Assembly: GCA_003233175.1 (NCBI GenBank)
Contig: QIKY01000338.1
Location: 1-33,581 of the forward strand
DNA: 33,581 nt
Direction of reading: 5' to 3'
Source of the DNA: Planctomycetaceae bacterium
GTDB taxonomy: Bacteria > Planctomycetota > Planctomycetia > Pirellulales > Pirellulaceae
The notes under the pieces: generated by a model
Told to the model about the DNA's origin: nothing
The model's database searches: none
Seen by the model: the letters and a program-made list of their open reading frames with translations, nothing else
Position numbers and translations under genes: made by a program
Shown: piece by piece, positions 8,389-16,704 of the stretch
Layout of the letters: each line of letters starts with the position of its first letter
How positions within the stretch are numbered: position 1 is the stretch's first letter

Positions 8389-8817
8389 TGGCTGTACGCC
8401 GCTGCAAAAATGTGCTGCGTTTTTTTTCGGGCATTGGTCTTCGGTCACTTTTTATGTCCCGCGAAGTTTTGGCGAGCCCCTTCGCCGAGCCCCTTCACCG
8501 AACGCCGTCGCGCCGGTTCTGCGCGTGCATTGTTCGAACGCTCCTGGAAATGGTGAGGAACCCTTTTCGACATCGAAGTTCTCCTTTGCATGGGTGCTCA
8601 TTTTATGCATACTCTATCCTGCACACGGCTAGAATTGGCTCGTTTAACGGCAAGCCGAAGGCGACTGCGTTTTGAACCAAACCGTTTGGGCAAGACAGAA
8701 AAACGCAGTCGCCTTCGGCTTGCCGTTAAACGAAAATGTGTCATTTTCAACCGTGCGCAGTATGAAGCTTAAAGACCGCCTGGGGCAAAACAAAATGACC
8801 AATAACGATTGACAATA
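8389..8817. other. Intergenic region carrying palindromic repeat copy 1
   Basis: About 430 bases separate ppk1 from the next gene. The first 250 hold no credible gene. There is an eight-T run at 8420-8427 without a matching stem, and a short direct repeat CGAGCCCCTTC around 8473-8495. The rest is occupied by the large palindromic repeat (8641-8732), then an AT-rich stretch at 8790-8817 related to the inverted repeat downstream of the next gene. Confidence 0.6.
8641..8732. repeat. Large palindromic repeat, copy 1 (33-bp perfect arms)
   Basis: Bases 8641-8673 are exactly complementary to 8700-8732. The 26-base loop contains its own small palindrome (CCAAA/TTTGG). The similarity to copy 2 at 12219-12310 extends beyond the arms on both sides, from the ACGGCT box before the left arm to ATTTTCAACCGTG after the right arm, so the mobile or copied unit is about 140 bases. 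It lies in the 5' region of the next plus-strand gene, as copy 2 does. It resembles a REP/MITE-like element; no transposase is associated in the window. Confidence 0.9.
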
Positions 8818-8862
8818 ATGTTGCCTAATCCTGGAACAGAAACTCACTCCCGCTCGGAATCG

Positions 8863-9306
8863 ATGCGGCGTTTCCCCTTTCAGTTTTCCCTGGCGAGTTT
8901 GCTGTTGGTGATGACGCTCGTCTGCCTAGCGACGGCGCTTGTGCTTTCGCATCGTAAAATCTCGCAACTCGAACGTGACATCGCACAAACGAAAGGTGAA
9001 TTGGCGGCGTTCCAGCCGTTGTCGGCCAAGGAGGTCGCTCGACAGTTCAAAAACCGAACAACGCTGGGCCCGCTCGTAACGACCGTAAAGGACGTGCGTT
9101 ACTCCCCGGTCGATGATACCTACAAAGTCAAATTCTCCTGGGTCGACCCGACCACCAAACAGACTTGGTCGACCGACACCATACTTACCGGAGACGGCTA
9201 CGGCGCCTATAGTGGAAAAATTCGCAGCGGACCTTTCATTACGGCTGTAGGCGCCAAGGATACTTTTTTTGTGTACGTGGAGGCTCCTTCGTCTTTCAAA
9301 CCGTAA
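8863..9306 (+). CDS. Small single-pass membrane protein, planctomycete type, function unknown
   Basis: The 147-residue product starts MRRFPFQFSLASLLLVMT, a basic-then-hydrophobic N-terminus widely seen in planctomycete anchored proteins. It makes one membrane anchor (roughly residues 8-27), followed by a short coiled-coil-like helix (ISQLERDIAQTKGELAA) and a small extracytoplasmic beta-rich domain with many aromatic residues and KVKFSWVDP. The ATG at 8863 gives the family-like N-terminus; an in-frame ATG at 8818 would add 15 polar residues. No enzymatic motif is visible. It stands alone between repeat-rich intergenic regions. Confidence 0.7.
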   Translation: MRRFPFQFSLASLLLVMTLVCLATALVLSHRKISQLERDIAQTKGELAAFQPLSAKEVARQFKNRTTLGPLVTTVKDVRYSPVDDTYKVKFSWVDPTTKQTWSTDTILTGDGYGAYSGKIRSGPFITAVGAKDTFFVYVEAPSSFKP

Positions 9307-9355
9307 GGAGCGTTCGAGAAATAATTGTCTGATTTGCATGGAAAGAAGAAATTTA

Positions 9356-9453
9356 TCAATAGTTATTTTTCAATAGTCATTTGTCATTGGAGAAAGAGAA
9401 ACAAAGATGCGAGGCAAACAGATGGCCAATGACAAATGACCATTAACTATTGA
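9356..9453. repeat. AT-rich interrupted inverted repeat
   Basis: Bases 9376-9390 (GTCATTTGTCATTGG) pair perfectly with 9426-9440, and 9356-9365 (TCAATAGTTA) pair with 9444-9453. The left arm contains a 10-base insertion relative to the right. Related words (ATGACCAATAACGATTGACAAT) occur before the preceding gene at 8796-8817. The element is strongly AT-rich compared with the genes around it. Confidence 0.7.
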
Positions 9454-9465
9454 CAAATGACTTTG

Positions 9466-9499
9466 CCCGTATTATCGAAAAGCCCGTATTATCGAAAAG
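9466..9499. repeat. 17-bp tandem duplication
   Basis: CCCGTATTATCGAAAAG occurs twice head to tail (9466-9482 and 9483-9499), about 105 bases upstream of the trkA start. It could be replication slippage or a pair of regulator sites; nothing in the sequence distinguishes these. Confidence 0.85.
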
Positions 9500-9604
9500 A
9501 CGGTCGTCGGCGGACGCATCCTCCACGACTTGCTGATTCCCAACCAACGGCTCAATACGAAGGGCCGTGCGGCGTCGGGCAATGGTCGAGATGGAGAACA
9601 TGGA

Positions 9605-10951
9605 ATGAGAATTGTTGTGCTTGGCGCCGGTACGGTCGGCACCTGGATAGCCGACACGCTTTGCCAAAAAGGGCATAGCGTGACCGTCATTGATATCGAT
9701 CCTGAGCATACGCGGCGAGTGAACAACGAGCTTGATGTGCGCGTCGTGACCGGTTCGGGCTCGCGCTCCAGCGTGTTGTTTCAGGCCGATGTTCTCGGCG
9801 CCGATGTGTTCCTGGCGCTCACGGGCGTCGATGAAGTGAATATCGTGGCGGCCAGCATGGCCAAGTCGTTGGGCGTGCGGCGTTCGGTGGCGCGAGTATA
9901 CGCGCCGATTTTTCGAGATGTCAGCACCTTCGATTACCACCGCCATTTCCACATCGACCGCTTGCTCAGCCTGGAGCACTTGTCGGCTTTGGAAATCGTG
10001 AAGCGTATTCGCAATCCTCGCACGGTCGTGATGGAGCATTTTGCCCGGGGCGATATCGAAGTGCTGGAGGTGGTGGTTGGCGAGGGCGCCGCAGTGGTCG
10101 GCGACGCCCTCCGAGATTTACAATTGCCGAAGGGAGTGCGAGTCGGTTCGATCAGCCGTGAAGGCGAAATGTGGATCGCCGGCGCCAACGATCAATTGCA
10201 CGCCCACGACCACGTGATGTTGATCGGCCGCCGCGAGGAAATTGATAAAGTCAAGGGGAAATTCCGCCGTGAGCCCGAATCCAAGCAGGGAATCGTGATT
10301 GCCGGCGGCGGAGAAACCGGGTACCACTTGGCGCGCACCTTGGAAGGCGACCGATTCGCCATTGTGCTGATGGAGTCGGACCCGAAACGCTGCGAATACC
10401 TGGCGTCGAATTTGCGTCAAACCACGATCGTGAATGTCGACGCCACGCTGCGCAGCGCCATGGAGGAGGAACGCGTCGGCAGCGCCGATTTTTTCGTGGC
10501 CTGCACCGGCGACGATGAAAACAACATCATGGCCGGCGTCGAGGCGCGCGACCTGGGAGCGTCTTCCATTTTGGCTATTGTTGGCCGGCCCGATTACGCG
10601 CGCCTGCTGGGGAAACTGGGCATCGATCTTGCCGTTAGTCCTCGCAATGTCATGGCTCACCAAGTATTGACGTTCCTCAACCAGGGGCAGATTGTGTCTC
10701 GCACCGAACTGCCGGGGAACAAAATTTGCGTGCTCGAAGTGGAGGCGCCCGAGGGCTGCGAGGCCACGCAGCATGTGTTGGCGAATTTGGAGCTTCCCAA
10801 GGAATGCGTGGTCGTGGCCGTGACCCGCGAAGATTTCGTGCAGGTTCCCGGGGCAGACGACCGCATTCTGGCCGGCGATACTGTGGTGGTGCTGGTCGAA
10901 ATCGCCGTCGAAGCACAAATGTTGCGCCTGTTCGACGGCGCCAGTCACTGA
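9605..10951 (+). CDS. trkA: Trk potassium uptake system NAD-binding regulator TrkA
   Basis: Peripheral regulatory subunit of the Trk potassium channel, binding NAD(H) on the cytoplasmic side. The 448-residue protein is a tandem of two RCK units. The first nucleotide-binding loop is GAGTVG (residues 7-12) with an acidic strand end VIDIDPEH; the second is GGGETG at 234-239 with LMESDPKR. Each is followed by a small TrkA-C domain (about 140-220 and 365-445). The ATG at 9605 sits 9 bases after GGAGAACAT and immediately before the Rossmann strand; the longer ORF upstream lacks homology. The membrane partner TrkH/KtrB is not in the window, so the complex must be encoded elsewhere. Confidence 0.93.
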   Translation: MRIVVLGAGTVGTWIADTLCQKGHSVTVIDIDPEHTRRVNNELDVRVVTGSGSRSSVLFQADVLGADVFLALTGVDEVNIVAASMAKSLGVRRSVARVYAPIFRDVSTFDYHRHFHIDRLLSLEHLSALEIVKRIRNPRTVVMEHFARGDIEVLEVVVGEGAAVVGDALRDLQLPKGVRVGSISREGEMWIAGANDQLHAHDHVMLIGRREEIDKVKGKFRREPESKQGIVIAGGGETGYHLARTLEGDRFAIVLMESDPKRCEYLASNLRQTTIVNVDATLRSAMEEERVGSADFFVACTGDDENNIMAGVEARDLGASSILAIVGRPDYARLLGKLGIDLAVSPRNVMAHQVLTFLNQGQIVSRTELPGNKICVLEVEAPEGCEATQHVLANLELPKECVVVAVTREDFVQVPGADDRILAGDTVVVLVEIAVEAQMLRLFDGASH

Positions 10952-10990
10952 TGAATATGTGTGCATGTGTCAACTTATCGGACAGAAACA

Positions 10991-12139
10991 TTGGAGCCTT
11001 TCAAAAACAACTTTTCGCCGCAATTGGTGACATGTATCGCCGATCACCTGCAAACGCACATAGCCTCGTTTGATCGAAAAACTTTCGAAGCTCCCATTCA
11101 TGAAAAACTGGGCGATCTTGAATTGAAAGAGCGCTCGCAACTGATTGCCGATCAGGTGCATCTTGCGTTGCCGAATGATCACGCGGAGCGGGCGCGTGTT
11201 CTGAATGCCATGCTTCATCCCGCCGGCGCCGACCAGCCAAGCGACGAACATGGCATCTGCGGCTGGGGAATTTTTCCGCTGAGCATGGTGGTCGGCCAAC
11301 ACGGTCTTGATGATTTTGAGAGATCGCTCTCATTGCTTAAGGAAATGACGAGCCGTTTTTCATCGGAGTTCGGCATTCGGTATTTTCTGTTGGCCGATCA
11401 AGAACGCACGCTCGACATAATTCGCAACTGGGTCGATCACCCCAACCAGCATGTGCGACGTCTCGTCTCGGAAGGAACACGCCCACGTCTGCCGTGGGCC
11501 ATGCAATTGCCAAGGCTCGTCGACGACCCAGCGCCCATGCTGCCGATTCTTGAAGCCCTGCGAGATGACGAAGAAGAATATGTTCGACGCTCGGTCGCCA
11601 ACCACCTCAACGACATCGCCAAGGATCACCCCGACCTGATCGCACAATTGGCCCACCATTGGCTGCGGGGCGCGGATAAATCGCGTGAAAAACTCATCCG
11701 ACGCGCCTGCCGAACATTGATCAAACAGGGATGCCCAAACGCGCTGCAAGCCTTCGGTTTTGAAAAACCGAAACTTCTTCTCGATTCGCTGGTGATCGAA
11801 ACCAAGGTAGTTGAACTTGGCGGCGCGCTAACATTTTCGGCGAAGTTGCGATCAACGTCCGCCAAGGCTCAGCCTCTGGTGATCGATTACCTGGTGCATT
11901 TTCAAAAAGCGAACGGCAAACTGTCCGGCAAAGTGTTCAAATGGAAAGAAGCCGTGCTTCAATCGAGTGAACTTCTAACCCTCCAACGATCCCATGCCAT
12001 TCGTCCCATCACGACACGACGTTACTACGCCGGACGGCACGCTCTTTCCCTACGTATCAATGGAAAAGATTTCGGCTATGCGGAATTCGATTTGATGGTT
12101 CCCGCTGGCGAAACGGCCGCATCGGGAAAAAATAAATGA
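10991..12139 (+). CDS. alkC: AlkC-type alkylpurine DNA glycosylase (HEAT-like repeats plus C-terminal beta domain)
   Basis: Predicted DNA repair glycosylase that removes N3-methyladenine-type lesions. The central alpha-helical repeats include the family block SEGTRPRLPWA (Glu161 to Trp169) after DHPNQHVRRL, then VRRSVANHLNDIAKDHP, a typical ALK/HEAT repeat. The C-terminal 110 residues are beta-rich (VIETKVVELGGALTFSAKL), like the Ig-like domain known in AlkC. The start is uncertain: the frame opens with GTG at 10961 or 10967, but family N-termini read roughly MEPLKNFF, and a TTG at 10991 gives MEPFKNNF, so TTG is preferred (382 residues). The first in-frame ATG would delete about 70 conserved residues. 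It follows trkA closely and may share its transcript. Confidence 0.85.
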   Translation: MEPFKNNFSPQLVTCIADHLQTHIASFDRKTFEAPIHEKLGDLELKERSQLIADQVHLALPNDHAERARVLNAMLHPAGADQPSDEHGICGWGIFPLSMVVGQHGLDDFERSLSLLKEMTSRFSSEFGIRYFLLADQERTLDIIRNWVDHPNQHVRRLVSEGTRPRLPWAMQLPRLVDDPAPMLPILEALRDDEEEYVRRSVANHLNDIAKDHPDLIAQLAHHWLRGADKSREKLIRRACRTLIKQGCPNALQAFGFEKPKLLLDSLVIETKVVELGGALTFSAKLRSTSAKAQPLVIDYLVHFQKANGKLSGKVFKWKEAVLQSSELLTLQRSHAIRPITTRRYYAGRHALSLRINGKDFGYAEFDLMVPAGETAASGKNK

Positions 12140-12166
12140 CCGAATGTCTTTGCATGCCGCCTCTTT

Positions 12167-12197
12167 TTGGCGAAAATGAAGCTGAGGGTGTTATACT
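12167..12197 (+). promoter_or_regulatory. Candidate sigma70-type promoter upstream of PSD1 gene
   Basis: TTGGCG at 12167-12172 and TATACT at 12192-12197 are spaced 19 bases apart. They lie just before the palindromic repeat copy 2 and about 200 bases before the cytochrome gene start. The -10 box is good, but the spacing is long, so this is only a candidate. If used, the large hairpin would lie in the mRNA leader. Confidence 0.25.
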
Positions 12198-12218
12198 GCA
12201 ACACGGCTGGCAACGGCT

Positions 12219-12310
12219 CGTTTAACGGCAAGCCGAAGGCGACTGCGTTTCGAGCCAAACCGTTTGGGCAAGACAGAAAAACGCAGTCGCCTTGGGCTTG
12301 CCGTTAAACG
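12219..12310. repeat. Large palindromic repeat, copy 2 (32-bp arms, one mismatch)
   Basis: Bases 12219-12250 pair with 12279-12310 except for one G:G mismatch caused by G at 12294, where copy 1 has C. The loop is almost identical to that of copy 1, including the inner CCAAA/TTTGG palindrome. The right arm ends 85 bases before the start of the PSD1 cytochrome gene; copy 1 ends 85 bases before an in-frame ATG (8818) of the small membrane-protein gene. Confidence 0.9.
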
Positions 12311-12395
12311 AAAAAGCGACATTTTCAACCGTGAGCGGTGTGTGTCCGCCCCGAGCCGCCGAAGAATCTGCGTTGCTGTCCCGCCGAGGCCGAAT

Positions 12396-14837
12396 ATGCA
12401 TTCCCGCCACACGAGGCTGTCGTTCTATTTGCTGCTCCCGCTTGGTTGCGTGTTGTTGGGGTTCGTCGCGCCGACGCTCGCCCCCGCAGCGGACGACGCA
12501 CCCGATTTCAGTCGTCACATCAAGCCGATTCTGGTCAAGCGTTGTTTTTCCTGCCACGGCCCCGACAAAGCGGAAGGCGGCTTGCGGCTCAACGACCAAA
12601 AGTCCGCCCACGGGGAACTCGATTCCGGCGAAGTGGCGGTGCGGCCCGGCAAGCCGGAAGAAAGCGCTTTGATCGCGCGGGTTCTTTCTCGGGAGGAAGG
12701 CGAACGCATGCCGCCCGAAGGCGAACCGCTCAAGCCGGAGGAAGTCGCGCTGCTCAAGAGTTGGATCGCCCACGGTGGGAAGTGGGAGTTGCACTGGGCG
12801 TTTCGTCCACGCGGCAAACCGTCGCCGCCCGCCGTGAGTCGAACCGGCTGGGTGCGGAATCCGATCGATGCTTTTATTCTGGCGAGGTTGGAAAAAGCCG
12901 GGCTTGCCCCGGCGCCGCCCGCTGGGAAAGTCGCCCTGATTCGCCGGGCCACTCAAAATCTGACCGGCCTGCCGCCCAGCCCAGGGGAAGTGCGGGAGTT
13001 CTTAAACGATCAATCGGAAAACGCCTACGAAAAAGTGGTCGACCGGCTGCTCAAGTCGCCGCATTACGGCGAGCATTGGGCGCGGCATTGGCTCGATGTC
13101 GTGCGTTTCGCCGAAACCAACAGCTACGAACGCGATGGCCCCAAGCCGAACGCCTGGAAGTATCGCGACTACGTCATTCGCTCACTGAACGACGACAAGC
13201 CGTACGATCAGTTCGTCCGCGAACAACTCGCCGGCGATGAGCTGCCAAAGCCCACGGTCGATTCAATCACCGCCACCGGCTACTATCGGTTGGGCGTCTG
13301 GGATGATGAACCCGCCGATCCGCTCTTGGCCCGTTACGATGAGTTGGACGGCATTCTCACCACCACGGCGCAAGCCTTTCTCGGACTCACGATCAACTGC
13401 GCCCGCTGCCACGACCACAAAATCGATCCCATCCCGCAGACCGACTACTACCGCATGCTGGCTTTTTTTCGAGGGCTGCGTTCCTACGGCACGCGAGCCG
13501 ATCAAACCTCATGCAATCAAACCGAGATATCGCCGCCGGCGCTCCAAACCGCCTACCAGCAGGTTGAACGGCGGGAGCGCTCGCTTGATAAAAGTATGCG
13601 CGAAGTCGAACAGCGCGGCATTGTTAAAATGTCTGCGGAAGAACAACGCAAAACGGAAACGCGCGAACGCCAGCAGGTGCTCAAGGAAAAACTGCAAGCG
13701 TATCTCGATGAAACCGAGTGGAAGCAGTATGAGGTTTTGCGAGCGGAACGCGAAACGGTGCGTCGGCAACGCTCCCAACTCGCGCCGCGTGAAATGGTGT
13801 TGAGCGTGACCCGCTGCATCGCCCAGCCCTCGCCAACTCACATCATGTTGCGTGGGAATCCTCATGTGCCGGGTGCGGAGGTCGGGCCGGGTTTTCCGCA
13901 ACTTTTTGACTCGGCCCCGGTGGAAATCAGCCAGCCGGCGGCAGGCGCCAAAACATCGGGCCGCCGAATCGTGCTCGCCGATTGGATAACATCGCCCGAT
14001 AATCGGCTCACCGCCCGCGTGATCGTGAATCGATTATGGCAACATCAGTTTGGCCGGGGCATTGTGCGTTCGCCCAACAATTTCGGGCAGATCGGCGTTC
14101 CGCCCACGCATCCCCAATTGCTCGATTGGCTGGCCGAAAATTTGGTGCAAGGCGGCTGGCGGCTGAAGCGTTTCCATAAGCAGTTGATGATGTCGGCGGC
14201 GTATCGGATGTCTTCCCAAGGCAACGATGCGGGGTTGAAGAATGACCCGGCGAACGATCTTTTCTGGCGGTTCAACATGCGCCGCTTGAGCGCCGAGGAA
14301 ATTCGCGACGCCATCCATTTTGTGAGTGGACGCCTCAACGCCAAAATGTACGGCCCCGGCATCTATCCTGATATTTCGCCGGAAGTGCTGGCCGGGCAAT
14401 CGCGACCGGGCGAGGGTTGGGGCAAGTCGTCGTTGGAGGAGCAAGCGCGCAGGAGCGTTTACATTCACGTGAAGCGGAGTTTGATCACGCCGATTTTGGC
14501 GAATTTCGACTTCCCCGAAACCGACTCCAGTTGCGAGGCGCGTTTCGCCACCACCCAACCCAGCCAGGCGTTGGGCATGCTCAACGGCGCCTTCGCACAA
14601 CGCGAAGCGGCGTTCTTCGCCGAGCGGTTGGCGCGTGAAGCCGGAGAAGATCGTGCGGCGCGCGTTGACCGGGCGTTGCAGTTGGCGCTTTGTCGTGAAC
14701 CCGGGCAAGTGGATATCGACTGGGGAGTCGGGCTGATCGAGAGTCTGATCCAGAAACACCAACTGGATGAAAAACAAGCGCTCACGCAGTTCTGCCTGAT
14801 TGTTTTGAATCTCAACGAATTTCTTTACCTGGACTGA
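12396..14837 (+). CDS. PSD1 protein: planctomycete cytochrome c (PSCyt1) with DUF1549 and DUF1553
   Basis: Secreted or periplasmic haem protein of the planctomycete PSCyt1-DUF1549-DUF1553 architecture; the biochemical role is not established. The ATG at 12396 starts a clear signal peptide (basic start, hydrophobic core, cleavage near PAAADD), and 813 residues is within the usual range. The haem-binding CFSCH is at 50-54, in the PSCyt1 domain (about 40-95). DUF1549 follows (about 150-360), ending in a second CxxCH, CARCH at 335-339 within the usual CARCHDHKIDPI. A charged, probably coiled-coil insert (about 390-460) leads to DUF1553 (about 520-810; VIVNRLWQHQFGRG, HPQLLDWLA). It is paired with the DUF1501 gene 73 bases downstream, the standard arrangement. 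The in-frame extension back to 12264 covers the palindromic repeat and is rejected. Confidence 0.92.
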   Translation: MHSRHTRLSFYLLLPLGCVLLGFVAPTLAPAADDAPDFSRHIKPILVKRCFSCHGPDKAEGGLRLNDQKSAHGELDSGEVAVRPGKPEESALIARVLSREEGERMPPEGEPLKPEEVALLKSWIAHGGKWELHWAFRPRGKPSPPAVSRTGWVRNPIDAFILARLEKAGLAPAPPAGKVALIRRATQNLTGLPPSPGEVREFLNDQSENAYEKVVDRLLKSPHYGEHWARHWLDVVRFAETNSYERDGPKPNAWKYRDYVIRSLNDDKPYDQFVREQLAGDELPKPTVDSITATGYYRLGVWDDEPADPLLARYDELDGILTTTAQAFLGLTINCARCHDHKIDPIPQTDYYRMLAFFRGLRSYGTRADQTSCNQTEISPPALQTAYQQVERRERSLDKSMREVEQRGIVKMSAEEQRKTETRERQQVLKEKLQAYLDETEWKQYEVLRAERETVRRQRSQLAPREMVLSVTRCIAQPSPTHIMLRGNPHVPGAEVGPGFPQLFDSAPVEISQPAAGAKTSGRRIVLADWITSPDNRLTARVIVNRLWQHQFGRGIVRSPNNFGQIGVPPTHPQLLDWLAENLVQGGWRLKRFHKQLMMSAAYRMSSQGNDAGLKNDPANDLFWRFNMRRLSAEEIRDAIHFVSGRLNAKMYGPGIYPDISPEVLAGQSRPGEGWGKSSLEEQARRSVYIHVKRSLITPILANFDFPETDSSCEARFATTQPSQALGMLNGAFAQREAAFFAERLAREAGEDRAARVDRALQLALCREPGQVDIDWGVGLIESLIQKHQLDEKQALTQFCLIVLNLNEFLYLD

Positions 14838-14910
14838 TTTTTCCACCGCGATTCAGATACGGAACGAAAGTTTCCCAAAGCAAATGCGAGTGAAAAAGGA
14901 AAGAGCCATG

Positions 14911-16386
14911 ACTCCAAGGCGAACCAAGCGAACGGGCGCCTCGTTTTGTCGGCGAACGCGGCGTGAGTTTCTTTGGCAGGCGGGCGGCGGCTTCACTTCG
15001 GTGGCCCTGGCTTCCATGCTCAGCCAAGACGGCTTCCTTGCCAGTCAGGCGGTGGCGGCCGATGGAACGAGCGCGTTTGAGAATCCGTTGGCGGTCAAGC
15101 CGCCGCACTTCGCGCCCAAAGCCAAGAGCGTGATTTTTCTTTTCATGTACGGCGGGCCCAGCCACGTCGACACGTTCGACTACAAACCCAAACTGTTTGA
15201 ACTCGACGGTCAAACTATTCCCGTGAAGACGAAAGGCCGCGGCGGCTCCCGAAATGAAGGCCGCGTGGTGGGCCCCAAGTGGAAATTCAAACAGTACGGC
15301 CAGTCGGGCCAATGGATCTCCGACCTCTTCCCGCACTTGGCCACCTGCGCCGACGACATCGCCTTTTTGAAATCGATGACCGCCGACTCCCCCATTCACG
15401 GCTCGGCCATGCTGCAAATGAACTCCGGAAAAATACTCAGCGGCAGTCCGGCGTTGGGTTCCTGGCTGAACTACGGCTTGGGCACGGTGAACCAGAATCT
15501 TCCGGGTTTCGTGGTTATGCTCGATCCTTCGGGCGGACCGATCAGCGGCGCCAAGAATTGGTCGAGCGGCTACATGCCGGCCACCTATCAAGGAACCACT
15601 ATGCGGTCGAAAGGCGCGCCGATCATCGACCTCAAACCGCCGCGGGGCGTCTCCCGCGTGATGCAGCGCGAATTGCTCGACGCGCTCATGGCGCAAAACA
15701 ACCGCCACTTGGCCGGGCGGGTCGATAATTCCGACCTCGCGGCCCGCGTGGCCAGTTATGAACTGGCATATCAAATGCAAGAGCACGCGCCCGAAGCAGC
15801 CGACCTCGGCCAAGAGTCGCCCGAAACCATTCGCTCGTACGGTATCGACGACCCACGCACCGAAGACTTCGGCCGCCGCTGCCTGTTGGCCCGGCGGCTC
15901 GTGCAGCGCGGCGTGCGTTTTATCCAGATGTATTCCGGCGGCTCCCATAACGATAAAAATTGGGACGCCCACGGCGACCTCGTCATGAACCACAACCTCC
16001 ACGCCGGAGCGACCGACCAACCGATCGCGGCGCTTTTGAAAGACCTCAAGCGGCAGGGCCTGCTCGATGAAACGTTGGTCATTTGGGGCGGTGAGTTTGG
16101 CCGCCAGCCGGTCGCGGAATACGCCAATGGAACCGGCCGCGACCACAACTCCTACGGCTTCACGATGTGGGCCGCCGGCGGCGGCATTCGCGGCGGAGTG
16201 AGCGTCGGCGCGACCGACGAACTCGGCTCGGCCGCCGTGGAGCGGCCGCTGCACGTCAAACACCTGCACGCCACCATTCTGCACCTGATGGGACTCAACC
16301 CCAACAGCCTCTCGTATTTCTACGGCGGCCTGGACCAAAAATTGGTGGGCGTGGAGCCGATCGAACCCATTCGAGAAATCATTTAG
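14911..16386 (+). CDS. DUF1501 protein, Tat-exported (sulfatase-like fold)
   Basis: Exported partner of the preceding PSD1 cytochrome. The N-terminus carries a twin-arginine signal, RRTRREFLWQ (Arg18-Arg19), followed by GGGFTSVALASML and a cleavage region before AVAADG. The DUF1501 body shows FLFMYGGPSHVDTFDYKP, typical of the family and related to the alkaline phosphatase/sulfatase metal-binding strand, and WGGEFGRQP and GRDHN near the C-terminus, further candidate metal ligands. The start at 14911 is chosen over the in-frame ATG at 14884 because AAAGGAAAGA lies just before it. The family function is unknown; the constant pairing with PSD1 suggests a shared secreted complex or pathway. Confidence 0.92.
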   Translation, partial: TPRRTKRTGASFCRRTRREFLWQAGGGFTSVALASMLSQDGFLASQAVAADGTSAFENPLAVKPPHFAPKAKSVIFLFMYGGPSHVDTFDYKPKLFELDGQTIPVKTKGRGGSRNEGRVVGPKWKFKQYGQSGQWISDLFPHLATCADDIAFLKSMTADSPIHGSAMLQMNSGKILSGSPALGSWLNYGLGTVNQNLPGFVVMLDPSGGPISGAKNWSSGYMPATYQGTTMRSKGAPIIDLKPPRGVSRVMQRELLDALMAQNNRHLAGRVDNSDLAARVASYELAYQMQEHAPEAADLGQESPETIRSYGIDDPRTEDFGRRCLLARRLVQRGVRFIQMYSGGSHNDKNWDAHGDLVMNHNLHAGATDQPIAALLKDLKRQGLLDETLVIWGGEFGRQPVAEYANGTGRDHNSYGFTMWAAGGGIRGGVSVGATDELGSAAVERPLHVKHLHATILHLMGLNPNSLSYFYGGLDQKLVGVEPIEPIREII

Positions 16387-16704
16387 GGTTCTTCCGTGAT
16401 TTTATTGGGTCTTTCCGGAATGTGGACGCGTGCTAGCATTTTAGCGTTGCTCCCGCCGAAATGGCATCGCAATGAATGCGGTTCTTCGCTATGCTTCGCC
16501 CCCGTTTGCGCCGGGGAGGCGTCGTGTTATTCCTCAAGCGGATGAAAAAGCGACATTCGCGTTCGTTGTGTCAAACCTTATAGAGCGGAGCGTATGCCGT
16601 GTGCGGCCCAGAAACGGTTTTGCGGGAATGATAGTGCAATACTCCAATTCTTGGCTGCGGGAAGCACAAACTTCAAGTCTGGCGAAACTCCTGAAGAACC
16701 CGTG
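16387..16704. other. Intergenic region between DUF1501 gene and lipoprotein gene
   Basis: About 318 bases with no credible gene. A short C-rich/G-rich stem (CCCCCG... CCGGGG, around 16500-16520) may form a weak hairpin. The word GAAAAAGCGACATT near 16543-16556 also occurs right after palindromic repeat copy 2 (12311-12324), hinting that a fragment of the same repeat family sits here without its palindrome. No convincing promoter was found. Confidence 0.4.

Noticed and set aside
8420-8427. Eight-T run after ppk1 as a terminator
   Set aside because: No complementary stem directly before the T-run.
14812-16338. Long minus-strand open frame (508 codons) opposite the DUF1501 gene
   Set aside because: Lies entirely opposite a gene with a clear Tat signal and DUF1501 motifs. 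Long antisense frames are expected from GC-rich codon bias, and the translation shows no recognised motif.
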